Shown: positions 1 to 9,059, counted from the first letter of the stretch. The stretch is 64,000 nucleotides of DNA from Acidobacteriota bacterium (GCA_021780075.1 JAJXZL010000010.1:1-64000), one strand, 5' to 3'. Numbers and translations are program-made. Notes: generated by a model from the sequence alone, not told the origin.

Positions 1-1000
1 GCGGCAGCCTGGGGGAGATGCCCCGCCCGAACCAGATCCACCAGACGATGACCCATGTGGCATCCGACAAGGGATCAATGATGCTGTTGAGTAGATTGCC
101 TCCAGGGATGCTCAGAAGCTGGCCCGAATTGGAGAGTATAAGGATCCCTCCATCTGCAGCCGTGAGCAGGAAGAGAAGGCCCATCCACGCGTAGACAGAG
201 TCGGATCGGTCGAAGAAGAGCAAACTGAAGGCCATCAGCGCGAGCAACCCAAAGACGATGGCTACAAAGGCACCAGCAGAGAAGGGTCTGATCAGGTTCA
301 GCCATTTGGCCTGGTAGGCAAGTCGTACTGCGCCGACCTCGCCAATGTCGGGTGCGCCGTGCATGCCACCTGGATCGGGACCGTCCAGTAGAAAGGCGTT
401 CGAGGCCAACCAGAAGCGGAAGGCTAGAACCTGAGTTGATCCGGATGCAGCCCCGGCGTTTGGCAGGATGAACATGGTCGGTTGCGAGTAATAGGCAATA
501 GGCTGCCGCGAATTGAAGTTGCCAAAGCCGCCGAGGAGCGATCCATTGGCGAAGAGCTGAAAGGCGTCATCGAAGATGTCCGGTCCGGCCAATGCTGTCG
601 ATTGCCCGGCCGGTACGTCCACCCGGACGCGGATCCGGTACCAGGCGTAGCCCCAGTCTCCAGCATGGCCGCGTGCCGTCCAGCCGGGCACATAACCGGG
701 CATACCCGCAATAGGATCGGTTGCCCCCTGCTTCGGGGTCAGGTCGACGGTTTCCCAGTTGGAGTCGTCGAAGTCCGGTTCGGCCCACAGCGGCTGGCCA
801 GTCCTGGGGTCGATGGGCGAGTCGCCGATGTGGAACTTCCACGGGCCGTTGAGCGGCACCGCGGCCTGGCCGAGGGTGATTCGCTCTGGGCTCCCGGGCT
901 GCGCAGTGGCGGCCTGTGCATGCTCCGGCTGTGCGGCTGCCCATCGGGCAAGCAAGAGCAACGAAAATATCGGGAGCAGACCGCTGAGTCGTCGCGCCAT
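1..1000 (-). CDS. Membrane signalling protein, N-terminal part (cut by window edge)
   Basis: This gene is absent from the ORF track because it runs off the left edge without a stop. I translated the minus strand from the ATG at 1000 and the frame is open for all 333 codons. It shows a signal peptide (about residues 1-23), then a galactose-binding-like jelly-roll region with 'PLNGPWKFHIGD', 'FDDSNWETVDL' and 'GYAWYRIRVRV' (about 35-190), then hydrophobic segments from about residue 230 to the edge. That layout, an extracellular beta-sandwich followed by a multi-pass membrane sensor, is known in acidobacterial PP2C/SpoIIE-type phosphatases, histidine kinases and cyclases. The output domain lies outside the window, so the enzyme class is unknown. 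It is divergent from dnaX. Confidence 0.75.
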   Translation of the reverse strand, partial: MARRLSGLLPIFSLLLLARWAAAQPEHAQAATAQPGSPERITLGQAAVPLNGPWKFHIGDSPIDPRTGQPLWAEPDFDDSNWETVDLTPKQGATDPIAGMPGYVPGWTARGHAGDWGYAWYRIRVRVDVPAGQSTALAGPDIFDDAFQLFANGSLLGGFGNFNSRQPIAYYSQPTMFILPNAGAASGSTQVLAFRFWLASNAFLLDGPDPGGMHGAPDIGEVGAVRLAYQAKWLNLIRPFSAGAFVAIVFGLLALMAFSLLFFDRSDSVYAWMGLLFLLTAADGGILILSNSGQLLSIPGGNLLNSIIDPLSDATWVIVWWIWFGRGISPRLP

Positions 1001-1217
1001 TTTGGGGACCTCATCGATGGGGAAACACCTGCTCCAAGCACTATAACCAGTCCATCGCCGCGCAGGAACTTTATTTTTCAGGGAGTTACTTCGTTCCGCA
1101 TGCCAATCAGGGAATCGCCTGGCTGTGGTTTTCCACGCGGCGTGGGGTGGGGCTGAGAACGATACAATCCCACCTAGGCAGCCTGCTGTGAAGGCTGGCC
1201 GAGGAGCACGCAGACAG

Positions 1218-3137
1218 ATGGGTTATCAGGTTCTGGCCAGAAAGTATCGCCCGCAGCGCTTTGCCGACGTGGCCGGGCAGGATCACGTGACGCGGACGCT
1301 GCTGAACGCGCTGAGCCAGAACCGCATGGCGCACGGCTACATCTTCAGCGGGCATCGCGGCATTGGCAAGACGACGATTGCGCGGATTCTGGCGATGGCG
1401 CTGAACTGCCGCACGGAAGTGGGCGCGGCGGAGCGGCCGACGCCGGAGCCGTGCGGTGTGTGCGACTCCTGCAACGAAGTGCGGCAAGGCACAGCCGTGG
1501 ACGTGATCGAAATCGATGCGGCCACTAATCGCGGCATTGACGAAATTCGCGAGTTGCGCGATGCGGCGCGCTACTCCCCTGCCCGCGACCGCTACAAAAT
1601 TTACATTCTCGACGAGGCGCACCAGATTACCGATGCGGCCTTCAATGCGCTGCTGAAGACGCTGGAAGAGCCGCCGGCGCATGTCATCTTCATGATGGCG
1701 ACGACGGAGCCGGAGAATATTCCGCAGACGATTCGCTCGCGGTGCCAGCACTTCAGCTTTCACGCGGTGAAGTTTGACGACATTCTGACGCAGTTGAAGA
1801 TGATTGCCGCCGAGGAGCAGGTGGAGGCCGAAGATGCCGCGCTGGCGCTGCTGGCCGAGGCAGGCGACGGCTCAATGCGCGATGCGCTTTCCATTATGGA
1901 CCAGGCGATTGCCTCGGCTCCGGTGGAAAATGGGCGGCCTGTGCTTTCAGCAACACAGATTCGCGAGCTGATGGGCTCGGTGCCGAATGCCGTGTTTGAG
2001 CGGTTGCTGGAGGCGGTGGCTGCGGGGCAGAGTGCCGCGCTAATGGAACAGTTGAATGTGCTGCTGAATGCGGGCAACAGCCCGTCATCGCTGGCGCGGC
2101 ACATGGCGCGCTACCTGCGCAATACGCTGATGGCGAAGCTGGGCGGCGAGCAGACGGAACTGCTGCAGATCTCAGCCGACGAGCGGGCGCGTGCGGCGCG
2201 CACGGCCCTCCTGTTTACCGAAGAAGAGGTGACGCGCAATCTGCAAATTGTACTGCGCACTTTTGATGAGTTGAACTACCGGCAGGAGCAGCGCTTCCAC
2301 CTGGAACTGGGGCTGCTGAAGCTGATTCACGCGCAGCGGCTGCTGCCGCTGGAAGAACTGCTGAGCGGCGTGGCGAGCAGTGCGGGTATGCGCGGCAGCA
2401 CGCCCAGTCCGAGGCCCGCATCGAGCGCTTCGCGCACGGCATCGGTAGGCACACAGACGGCAACACCCGCGCCGACTCTTTCGCCGTTTGGAACGAGCGG
2501 CAGTTTGAGCTCTCCTCCGGCTCCGAAGGAAAGTGCGTCCATGGAGAGGTCGCGGCCTGCGCCGGTTGCGGAAACGGGGACAGCGGTTACGCCGCAGCGG
2601 CTGGCGACGCCGTTCCCGGTAGCGAACGGGCAGACGACAGGCTTTGCTGAAACGCTGACCGAGGGCTCGCTTGCCAAGCAGGCTACTGCCGTTGTGGAGA
2701 TTGCGCCGGAGCGCCTTCCGGCTGCGGTGGCTCCTCCGGCAGCGGGCGCAATTTCAGTGGCTTCAGTGCGAAATGCGGTCGTGCAGGCGCTGGCGGCTGC
2801 CGGGCACAGTTCGGCGTCGCAACTGCTGGGCGCAGGTGTGTGGACGCTGGACGGCGCAAGCCTGCGCATTGAAGTGGCGGCGATGGGCAAAAAGATGTTG
2901 AGCCTGACAGTGAATGCCGCCGCGGAGAAGATTATCCGCCAGCAACTGCAGCAACTGGGCGCGCCCACGCGCTTTCTGGTGGCTCCCGGCACCGGGGAGA
3001 GCGCAGGGCAGGCGCTGGCGGCAGCACCGCTGGCCGGAAGCGTTCAGGAGGCGGCGCTGGCCAATCCCCTGGTACAGCGCGCAAAGGAAATCTTCCAAGC
3101 CGAAGTCCGCAGTGTGGTGGATCTTCGCAAGAAATAG
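1218..3137 (+). CDS. dnaX: DNA polymerase III subunit gamma/tau
   Basis: This is the clamp-loader ATPase, which assembles the sliding clamp on DNA in the replisome. The track start at 1125 adds 31 non-conserved residues; the family start is the ATG at 1218 ('MGYQVLARKYRPQRF'), giving 639 aa. The AAA+ module has Walker A 'GHRGIGKTT' (about 45-52), a zinc-binding set at Cys64, 79, 82 and 85, Walker B 'ILDEAH' and a sensor 'TTEPENIPQTIRSRC'. A Pro/Ala/Ser-rich linker (about 390-530) precedes a tau-like C-terminal domain. I saw no convincing slippery site for a gamma product. It heads a run with ybaB, a hydrolase gene and recR. Confidence 0.96.
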   Translation: MGYQVLARKYRPQRFADVAGQDHVTRTLLNALSQNRMAHGYIFSGHRGIGKTTIARILAMALNCRTEVGAAERPTPEPCGVCDSCNEVRQGTAVDVIEIDAATNRGIDEIRELRDAARYSPARDRYKIYILDEAHQITDAAFNALLKTLEEPPAHVIFMMATTEPENIPQTIRSRCQHFSFHAVKFDDILTQLKMIAAEEQVEAEDAALALLAEAGDGSMRDALSIMDQAIASAPVENGRPVLSATQIRELMGSVPNAVFERLLEAVAAGQSAALMEQLNVLLNAGNSPSSLARHMARYLRNTLMAKLGGEQTELLQISADERARAARTALLFTEEEVTRNLQIVLRTFDELNYRQEQRFHLELGLLKLIHAQRLLPLEELLSGVASSAGMRGSTPSPRPASSASRTASVGTQTATPAPTLSPFGTSGSLSSPPAPKESASMERSRPAPVAETGTAVTPQRLATPFPVANGQTTGFAETLTEGSLAKQATAVVEIAPERLPAAVAPPAAGAISVASVRNAVVQALAAAGHSSASQLLGAGVWTLDGASLRIEVAAMGKKMLSLTVNAAAEKIIRQQLQQLGAPTRFLVAPGTGESAGQALAAAPLAGSVQEAALANPLVQRAKEIFQAEVRSVVDLRKK

Positions 3138-3158
3138 CAGCGTCCACGAGGAGGCGCA

Positions 3159-3485
3159 ATGATCAATCCGCTCAAGCTCACTGAGATGCTGTCTCAGGCC
3201 AGCCAGTTACAGGAGGAGGTCCAGCGCAAGCTGGAGCAGACGGTGGTGGAGGGCTCCAGTGGCGGCGGCGCGGTGACGGCGACGATGAATGGCAAAAAGC
3301 AACTGCTCAAGCTGCACATTGACCCCGCGGCGGTGAGCAGCCTGAGCGGCAACCAGCAGGATGTGGAAATGCTGGAGGACCTGGTGGTGTCGGCTGTGAA
3401 CGAAGCAGGGCGCAAGGCGGACGAGGCAATCCAGTCGAATGTGCAGAGCATGTTGGGCGGGCTGAAGCTGCCGGGACTCGGCTGA
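3159..3485 (+). CDS. ybaB: YbaB/EbfC family nucleoid-associated protein
   Basis: This is a small dimeric DNA-binding protein of 108 aa, the usual family length. It has the family pattern: an N-terminal coiled helix rich in Gln and Glu ('SQLQEEVQRKLEQTVVEG'), a Gly-rich turn, the beta segment 'VTATMNGKKQLLKLHID' and 'DLVVSAVNEAGRKADE'. A strong ribosome binding site (gaggagg) lies just before the ATG, 21 bp after dnaX. The dnaX-ybaB-recR order is widely conserved; here one extra gene sits before recR. The exact cellular role of the family (nucleoid packing, repair) is not settled. Confidence 0.93.
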   Translation: MINPLKLTEMLSQASQLQEEVQRKLEQTVVEGSSGGGAVTATMNGKKQLLKLHIDPAAVSSLSGNQQDVEMLEDLVVSAVNEAGRKADEAIQSNVQSMLGGLKLPGLG

Positions 3486-3519
3486 ATTTGCAATCTGGAT
3501 TTTCCGGGAGGTCGGAACG

Positions 3520-4470
3520 ATGATGGCAGGGATGAATCGCAGAAGTTTTATGCAGATGGGCCTGACAGCGGGCGCGGCGGCAATGGCTCCTCGCTGGATG
3601 ATGGCGCAAGCGGCGAAGGCAGCCGATCCTGTCGGGCAGATGCGGGCGGCAGGCGCGTCCACTCCTATCAAGACGACAAAGCTGTATGACAATCTCTATC
3701 TGCTGCAGGGTGCGGGCGGCAACATGGCCGCGCAGATTGGCCCGGACGGCAAGCTGCTGATTGATTCCAGCTTTGCGACTGCGGTACCGAAGATTCGTGA
3801 AGCTCTGGCCGCGTTGAGCAACGACCCGGCGAGCACGCTGATCAATACGCACTGGCACATCGACCACACCGACGGCAATGAAGGCATGCACGCGGCGGGA
3901 TTCACAATCTACGCGCACCAAATGACCCGCGAACGGCTGGCGACGCCGCAGACGATGAAGATGATGGGCTTCTCACTGCCCGCCGCGCCTGCAGGTGCTT
4001 TGCCCATGCTGACCTTTGACCGGAGCATGCACCTCTGGCACAACGGAGACTCGCTGAACCTGGAACATTTTGACCCCGCGCATACAGATACGGACATCTA
4101 CATTCACTTCCACAAAGCCGACGTGCTGCACGTGGGCGATATCTGGTTCAATGGCATGTATCCCTTCATCGATGAAGGAACGGGCGGCACGATTGGCGGC
4201 ATGATCGAGGCGGACAAAAAGGCTTTGGCCATTGCGGGGCCGGGCACGAAGATCATTCCGGGGCACGGTCCGCTGGGAACAAAAGCCCAGTTGCAGCAGT
4301 TCCACGACATGCTTGCAGCGGTGCACGACAAGGTGGCGGCGCTCAAGAGCGCGGGCGCCAGCGAGCAGGAAGTGGTGGCAAAAAAACCGACGGCTGCCTT
4401 CGATGCCACGTGGGCCAAGGGCATGATGAACGGCGACGCATTCACCGGCATTGTGTACCGGACGATTTAA
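3520..4470 (+). CDS. Secreted metallo-beta-lactamase-fold hydrolase
   Basis: This 316-aa protein has a twin-arginine-like export signal ('NRRSFMQMG' followed by an Ala-rich stretch) and a metallo-beta-lactamase domain from about residue 50. The metal site 'HWHIDHTDGN' (HxHxDH) is intact, with further candidate ligands in 'DVLHVGDIWFNG' and 'IIPGHGPLG'. The family covers many hydrolases, so the substrate cannot be read from sequence. The ATG at 3520 follows 'gggaggtcggaacg'; ATGs at 3523 and 3532 are possible. It lies between ybaB and recR, splitting a common replication/repair operon, and ends 11 bp before the recR start, so it is probably co-transcribed. Confidence 0.9.
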   Translation: MMAGMNRRSFMQMGLTAGAAAMAPRWMMAQAAKAADPVGQMRAAGASTPIKTTKLYDNLYLLQGAGGNMAAQIGPDGKLLIDSSFATAVPKIREALAALSNDPASTLINTHWHIDHTDGNEGMHAAGFTIYAHQMTRERLATPQTMKMMGFSLPAAPAGALPMLTFDRSMHLWHNGDSLNLEHFDPAHTDTDIYIHFHKADVLHVGDIWFNGMYPFIDEGTGGTIGGMIEADKKALAIAGPGTKIIPGHGPLGTKAQLQQFHDMLAAVHDKVAALKSAGASEQEVVAKKPTAAFDATWAKGMMNGDAFTGIVYRTI

Positions 4471-4481
4471 GGGGGCATGCG

Positions 4482-5087
4482 GTGTCACGTTACGCCGAGC
4501 CGATGTCGCGGCTGATTGAAGAACTGAAGAAACTGCCGGGCGTGGGCGCCAAGACGGCGCAGCGTTACGCGTTTCACATTCTGCGCTCCAGTGACGACGA
4601 TGCCGCCGCGCTGGCTGATGCGGTGAGGGGACTTAAAGCAAGCCTGCGCCTTTGTTCTGTGTGCAACAACGTAACCGACGTGGACCCCTGCATCTATTGC
4701 ACAAGTCCGACGCGCAACCAGCGGCAGGTGTGCGTGGTGGAAGAACCCACCAACATTGCCGCCGTGGAGCGCGCACGGGAGTACAAGGGCGTATATCATG
4801 TGCTGCACGGCACGCTTTCTCCGCTGCACGGCGTGGGCCCCGACCAGTTGCGCACGAGTTCGCTGCTGGCTCGCGTGGAGAACGGCGAAGTGGACGAGGT
4901 GATTGTTGCCATCAGCCCCACCCTGGAAGGCGAGGCGACAGCAAACTGGCTGGCCGGCGCGCTGCGCGGTTTTCCCGTGAAGATTACGCGCATAGCCACC
5001 GGCGTGCCCGCGGGCAGCGACATTGAATATGCCGATGAGGTGACGATGGCGCGCGCGCTGGAGGGAAGGCGCGAACTCAAATTCTGA
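4482..5087 (+). CDS. recR: Recombination protein RecR
   Basis: RecR works with RecF and RecO to load RecA at gaps in single-stranded DNA. The track start (4410) lies inside the upstream gene. I prefer the GTG at 4482, 7 nt after 'ggggg', because the protein then begins 'SRYAEPMSRLIEELKKLPGVG', the usual RecR opening. Length is 201 aa, normal for the family. The helix-hairpin-helix region 'LPGVGAKTAQRYAFHIL', a zinc finger at Cys58, 61, 70 and 73 and the Toprim domain ('VCVVEEPTNIAAVE', 'VIVAISPTLEGEATANWLA') are complete. It closes the dnaX run. Confidence 0.95.
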   Translation: MSRYAEPMSRLIEELKKLPGVGAKTAQRYAFHILRSSDDDAAALADAVRGLKASLRLCSVCNNVTDVDPCIYCTSPTRNQRQVCVVEEPTNIAAVERAREYKGVYHVLHGTLSPLHGVGPDQLRTSSLLARVENGEVDEVIVAISPTLEGEATANWLAGALRGFPVKITRIATGVPAGSDIEYADEVTMARALEGRRELKF

Positions 5088-5097
5088 AGAATCGCAG

Positions 5098-5121
5098 AAT
5101 CTTTATAAAATAAGAAAGATT
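5098..5121. terminator. Weak AT-rich hairpin between convergent genes
   Basis: Between the recR stop (5087) and the stop of the minus-strand receiver gene (5196) there is a 7-bp inverted repeat AATCTTT / AAAGATT around an AT-only loop. It is placed where a bidirectional terminator would be, but it has little GC in the stem, so support is weak. Confidence 0.3.
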
Positions 5122-5195
5122 GTGCAGAGAAAGTTGCATCGAGCGGAGCCGCCCAAATGGGCACTCGGGCCGGAAGCGTCTGCGCTGACTCTTCC

Positions 5196-5567
5196 CTACC
5201 CTCGCAATTTGCTCAGCAGATCCCGGGGATGCACTGGTTTGGCGAGGATCTCGAACTCGTAGCCCTGCGCACGCGCCTTTTCAAGCAGGTCAGCGGTGGC
5301 AGCCTGGCCTGAGAAGAGCAGGATTTTGATCTGGGGCAGAAGGGCGCGAATCCGGATGGCCGCGTCAATGCCGTTCAGGTCGGCCATGATGACATCGGTG
5401 ATGAGCATATCCGGCGCAAAGGTCGAGGCCAGTTCCAGGGCTTTTTCGCCTGAATATGCGGCACGGGCATCAAACCCGCTCTGATTCAGAATCATAGCCA
5501 GGGTATCTGCAATGACCTGTTCATCGTCTACGACAAGAACCTTGGGTTGGACGCGGTTTTCGGGCAT
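5196..5567 (-). CDS. Stand-alone response regulator receiver protein
   Basis: This is a CheY-like single receiver domain of 123 aa. The acidic pair is Asp14-Asp15, the phosphoacceptor is Asp58 in 'MLITDVIM', the conserved Ser is in 'LLFSG', and the Lys is in 'EILAKPVHP'. No output domain follows, so it probably acts by protein contact in a phosphorelay. No histidine kinase lies beside it. It is convergent with recR and divergent from the ABC importer; neither neighbour reveals its partner. Confidence 0.9.
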   Translation of the reverse strand: MPENRVQPKVLVVDDEQVIADTLAMILNQSGFDARAAYSGEKALELASTFAPDMLITDVIMADLNGIDAAIRIRALLPQIKILLFSGQAATADLLEKARAQGYEFEILAKPVHPRDLLSKLRG

Positions 5568-5891
5568 ACTCTCCTACACATTAAAACGAGGTGGCGCAAA
5601 TTAGCATCTCAAGAAAAGAGCAACGCCAGGCACGGCTCAAAGCTTCCTGAAACGACGCACTATTCTCGCAGGGCTCTTTTCTAGTCATGATACGCTCTGC
5701 GGGCGCAGGGCTTCCTTTAATCTTATTGACGCGGCCCTGAAGACTTTGTTGCGGGCTAAAGAGAACTCATCAGGGAAATTGCCGTCCAAGACAGCATTGG
5801 TTTCGTCTTCCTGGAGCAATACAGCACTCATAACCTTGCACGGCCACTCGCCGCAGTTTGCGCAAGCGGACCTCGAACCGGAGAACCATGG
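5568..5891. other. Intergenic region between divergent genes
   Basis: These 324 bp separate the receiver gene (minus) from the ABC ATPase (plus), so both promoters should be here. I see no clear operator. A minus-strand ORF at 5685-5900 (71 aa, with 'CANCGEWPC') has a start inside the ATPase gene, no good ribosome binding site and neutral third-position GC; I do not call it a gene. Confidence 0.5.
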
Positions 5892-7274
5892 ATGCAGCAA
5901 GTTGAGCTCAAGAACGGCCCGCAGAGCGCTGATCGCGAGGCGATCATTCGCGCTGCGAAGATTGAGAAATACTACGCCCAGCCCAGTGAGAACCGCATCC
6001 AGGTCATTTCGCCCACTGACCTGAGCATTGTGCCGGGAGAGATCGTTGCGCTGCTGGGGCCGTCAGGTTCGGGCAAGTCCACCATGTTGCGGATGCTGTC
6101 CGGGCTATCACGGCCTTCGGCGGGCGAGGTCTACTGGCACGAGAAGCCCATCGCCAATGCGGAAATCAACGTCTCCATCGTTTTCCAGACTTTTGCTCTC
6201 TTCCCCTGGCTCACGGTGCTTGAGAACGTGGAAGCTCCACTGCGGGCTCGCGGCGTGGGGCCGGCGGAGCGCCATGAGCGCAGCATGAAGATGCTGGACA
6301 CGGTGGGACTGGACGGCTTTGAAGCGGCTTATCCCAAGGAGCTGTCGGGCGGCATGAGGCAGCGGGTGGGCTTTGCGCGGGCTCTTGTAGTGGAGCCGGA
6401 AGTGCTGTTCATGGACGAGCCCTTCTCTGCCCTGGATGTGCTGACGGCTGAGAATCTGCGCAGCGAGCTGCTGGAGCTTTGGGCCAAGAAGACCATGCCC
6501 ACGAAGGCTGTCTTTCTGGTGACGCACAACATTGAAGAAGCGGTTCTGCTGGCCGATCGCATCATCGTGCTGGGACGCAATCCGGGGCACATCCGCACCG
6601 ATTTCAAGGTGCAACTGGCGCAGCCGCGCGATCGCAAGTCAGAGCCGTTTACGCAACTGGTGGACTACATCTACAAGGTGCTGACCCGGCCCGGAGTGGT
6701 TCCCGCGGAAGCACCCGAACAGCAACTGGGGCCGCGCATACGCGACCAGCGGCAGATGCGCTACCAGATGCTGCCGCACGCACGGCCCGGTGGCATGGCC
6801 GGACTGCTTGAACTGCTGCTCGACAAGGGTGGACGCGACGACATCTATCGCCTGGCCGACGACCTGGCCTTCGAAATCGACGACCTGCTGCCGATTGTAG
6901 ATGCGGCGCAATTGCTGGGCTTTCTGAAAATTGAGGAAGGCGACGCTGCCATTACCGAGAGCGGCGCGGAGTTTGCCAACTCCGAAATTCTGCGCCAGAA
7001 GGAACTGTTCCGCGAGGCAGCCCAACAGAATGTCCTGCTGTTGCGCCAGATCCGGCGAGCACTGGAGAGCAAGAGCGACCATACCGTACCGGAGGATTTC
7101 TTCCTCGACATGCTCGACGAGCAGTTCAGCGAGGAAGAGAGCCTGCGCCAGATGGAAACGGCCGTGACCTGGGGCCGCTATGCCGAACTGTTCGACTTTG
7201 ACGCTGGGCGGCGACGCTTTGTAATGCCCGACGCGCTGGAAGAGGAGATTGCCGCGGACGAGGAAGCCGAATGA
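5892..7274 (+). CDS. NitT/TauT-type ABC importer ATPase with AAA-associated C-terminal domain
   Basis: This is the ATP-binding subunit of an importer related to nitrate/sulfonate/taurine systems. At 460 aa it is much longer than the usual 250-270 aa. The ATPase part has Walker A 'GPSGSGKST' (56-64), Q-loop Gln99, signature 'LSGGMRQR' (151-158) and Walker B 'VLFMDEP' (171-177). Residues from about 300 on ('LLDKGGRDDIYRLADDLAFE') match the style of the AAA-associated C-terminal domain (PF09821) found on a subset of these ATPases. Its stop overlaps the permease start (ATGA). No substrate-binding protein is encoded nearby, so the substrate is unknown. Confidence 0.88.
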   Translation: MQQVELKNGPQSADREAIIRAAKIEKYYAQPSENRIQVISPTDLSIVPGEIVALLGPSGSGKSTMLRMLSGLSRPSAGEVYWHEKPIANAEINVSIVFQTFALFPWLTVLENVEAPLRARGVGPAERHERSMKMLDTVGLDGFEAAYPKELSGGMRQRVGFARALVVEPEVLFMDEPFSALDVLTAENLRSELLELWAKKTMPTKAVFLVTHNIEEAVLLADRIIVLGRNPGHIRTDFKVQLAQPRDRKSEPFTQLVDYIYKVLTRPGVVPAEAPEQQLGPRIRDQRQMRYQMLPHARPGGMAGLLELLLDKGGRDDIYRLADDLAFEIDDLLPIVDAAQLLGFLKIEEGDAAITESGAEFANSEILRQKELFREAAQQNVLLLRQIRRALESKSDHTVPEDFFLDMLDEQFSEEESLRQMETAVTWGRYAELFDFDAGRRRFVMPDALEEEIAADEEAE

Positions 7275-9019
7275 GTTTGCAGAACACATTCGGGCGCTCA
7301 CTGGTGGCAGTGCGGAGCTGGCCGTTTTTCACCGACATGGCGGTAGGAGCCTGTGGCCTTACCGTCTTCTTCGGCATGATCCAGCTGGGCAGCTACTGGC
7401 TCACCAGGCCCGTGCCGGCGGTGGAGATCTCTCACTCTGTGCGTGCATTGCCGCTGTATGCGTTTTACTCCATTGCGCGCATCGGCATTGCATACCTGCT
7501 GAGCCTGATCTTTGCCGTGAGCTATGGCTACGTTGCCGCCTACAATCCCCGCGTCGAAGCGTGGATGATTGCGGTGCTGGACATTCTGCAATCCATTCCG
7601 GTACTGAGCTTCTTGCCCGGCGTGATGCTGGCCATGATGGCCCTGGTGCCGGGACATCAACTGGGCATTGAGATGGGTTCCATCCTGCTGATTTTTACCG
7701 GCCAGGTGTGGAACATGGCCTTCAGCTTCTACTCGTCGCTTAAAGGCATTCCGCGCGAGATGATCGAGGCCTCGCGCATCTACCGCTATTCGGCGTGGCA
7801 GCGCTTCTGGCAACTGGAAATGCCCTTTGCCGCGATCGGGCTGATCTGGAACTCCATTGTGTCAGTGGCGGGCGGATGGTTTTTTCTGATCGCCTGCGAG
7901 ATGTTCCCGCTGGGCAATCGCTTCTTCCGGCTGCCTGGGCTGGGCAGCTATCTGCAGACAGCCGCGTCCGCTGATCCGGTGGACATGCATGCGCTGCTGT
8001 GGGGGCTGGGCGTGCTGGTGCTGATCATTGTGGCCACGGACCAGTTGATCTGGCGGCCGCTGATCGCCTGGAGCGACAAGTTCAAGTTTGAGCAGGTGGA
8101 GTCCGCCTCGCGGGTCACGTCGCCGATCCTTGCGCTGATGCAGCGGTCAAGCTTCCTAACGAGGCTGCCTGCACGCGCCTGGGGCGGTCTGGAAGAGCGC
8201 ATCTATCACCGCCTGTCGACAACGCGCGAGTGCCGTGTGGTGCAACCGGTGGAGGACAGCAGCAAGCGCGGCGGCAGAATGCTCCAGACATGGCTTGCGA
8301 TCTTTGCAGGACTCGTGGTGGTGTGGGGCGCGAGAGAGGCTGCCAGGATTTTGCATGGGGTCGCGTGGGCTGACATCCGGCTGCTTTTTCTCGGCGCGGG
8401 AGCGACGTTTCTGCGCGTCAATGCGGCGCTGGCCATTGCTGCCTCGTGGACAATTCCTGTGGGCGTCGCGATCGGCTTCAACCCTAGGCTGGCCCGGATA
8501 TTGCAGCCGGTGACGCAGGTGGTGGCGTCGGTACCGGCCACGGCGCTGTTCCCTGTACTGCTGCTGGGGCTCATACGGATTGGAGGCGGGCTGGGCCTTG
8601 GGTCCATTGCGCTGATGCTTCTGGGCACGCAGTGGTACATCCTGTTCAACGTGATTGCCGGGGCCATGGCGATTCCGTCCGACTTGAAGGAAGCGGCATC
8701 GCTCTACCGCTTCTCACGCTGGCAGCGCTGGACCACCTTGATCCTGCCCGGCATCTTCCCTTACCTGATCACGGGGCTTGTAACGGCTTCAGGAGGCGCG
8801 TGGAATGCCTCCATTGTGGCGGAGTACTTCCACATCGGCAACCGGACGATGCAAACCCTTGGCCTGGGCGCGCAGATCAGCGCGGCCACCGACAGCGGCA
8901 AGTTTTCTACCCTTCTGCTGGCTACCGTGCTGATGGCGCTCATGGTGATCACGGTGAACCGGCTGGTATGGCGGCGGCTCTACAGGCTGGCGGAGACGCG
9001 GTATAAACTCGAAGGTTGA
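7271..9019 (+). CDS. ABC importer permease with two fused membrane domains
   Basis: This 582-aa inner-membrane protein carries two BPD_transp_1-type permease halves in one chain, at about residues 60-265 and 350-570. Both contain an EAA-like cytoplasmic loop: 'EMIEASRIYRYSAWQRFWQLEMPF' in the first, 'DLKEAASLYRFSRWQRWTTLILPG' in the second. The near-identical loops suggest a tandem duplication and fusion. A hydrophilic linker of about 60 residues joins the halves. It starts inside the ATPase stop codon, so the two are translationally coupled and should form the whole membrane complex. The substrate is not identifiable. Confidence 0.88.
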   Translation: MSLQNTFGRSLVAVRSWPFFTDMAVGACGLTVFFGMIQLGSYWLTRPVPAVEISHSVRALPLYAFYSIARIGIAYLLSLIFAVSYGYVAAYNPRVEAWMIAVLDILQSIPVLSFLPGVMLAMMALVPGHQLGIEMGSILLIFTGQVWNMAFSFYSSLKGIPREMIEASRIYRYSAWQRFWQLEMPFAAIGLIWNSIVSVAGGWFFLIACEMFPLGNRFFRLPGLGSYLQTAASADPVDMHALLWGLGVLVLIIVATDQLIWRPLIAWSDKFKFEQVESASRVTSPILALMQRSSFLTRLPARAWGGLEERIYHRLSTTRECRVVQPVEDSSKRGGRMLQTWLAIFAGLVVVWGAREAARILHGVAWADIRLLFLGAGATFLRVNAALAIAASWTIPVGVAIGFNPRLARILQPVTQVVASVPATALFPVLLLGLIRIGGGLGLGSIALMLLGTQWYILFNVIAGAMAIPSDLKEAASLYRFSRWQRWTTLILPGIFPYLITGLVTASGGAWNASIVAEYFHIGNRTMQTLGLGAQISAATDSGKFSTLLLATVLMALMVITVNRLVWRRLYRLAETRYKLEG

Positions 9020-9059
9020 GCGGGCTGGGAGCATGAAGACTGGCCAGCAGGGGAAACAA

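Noticed and set aside
482-1156. Plus-strand ORF of 224 aa and minus ORFs 424-711, 567-944 and 739-1041
   Set aside because: They overlap the edge-truncated minus-strand gene, which has a signal peptide and domain-like sequence; these frames do not look like proteins.
1001-1217. Signal recognition particle RNA next to dnaX
   Set aside because: Looked for because of common linkage; the conserved GGAAG/tetraloop core is absent.
2880-2905. Slippery run for a dnaX frameshift (gggcaaaaagatg)
   Set aside because: Only five A and no strong hairpin or suitable stop just after; falls in the tau region.
5685-5900. 71-aa minus-strand ORF with CANCGEWPC
   Set aside because: Start lies in the ABC ATPase gene, no ribosome binding site, neutral codon bias; could only be rescued by homologues.
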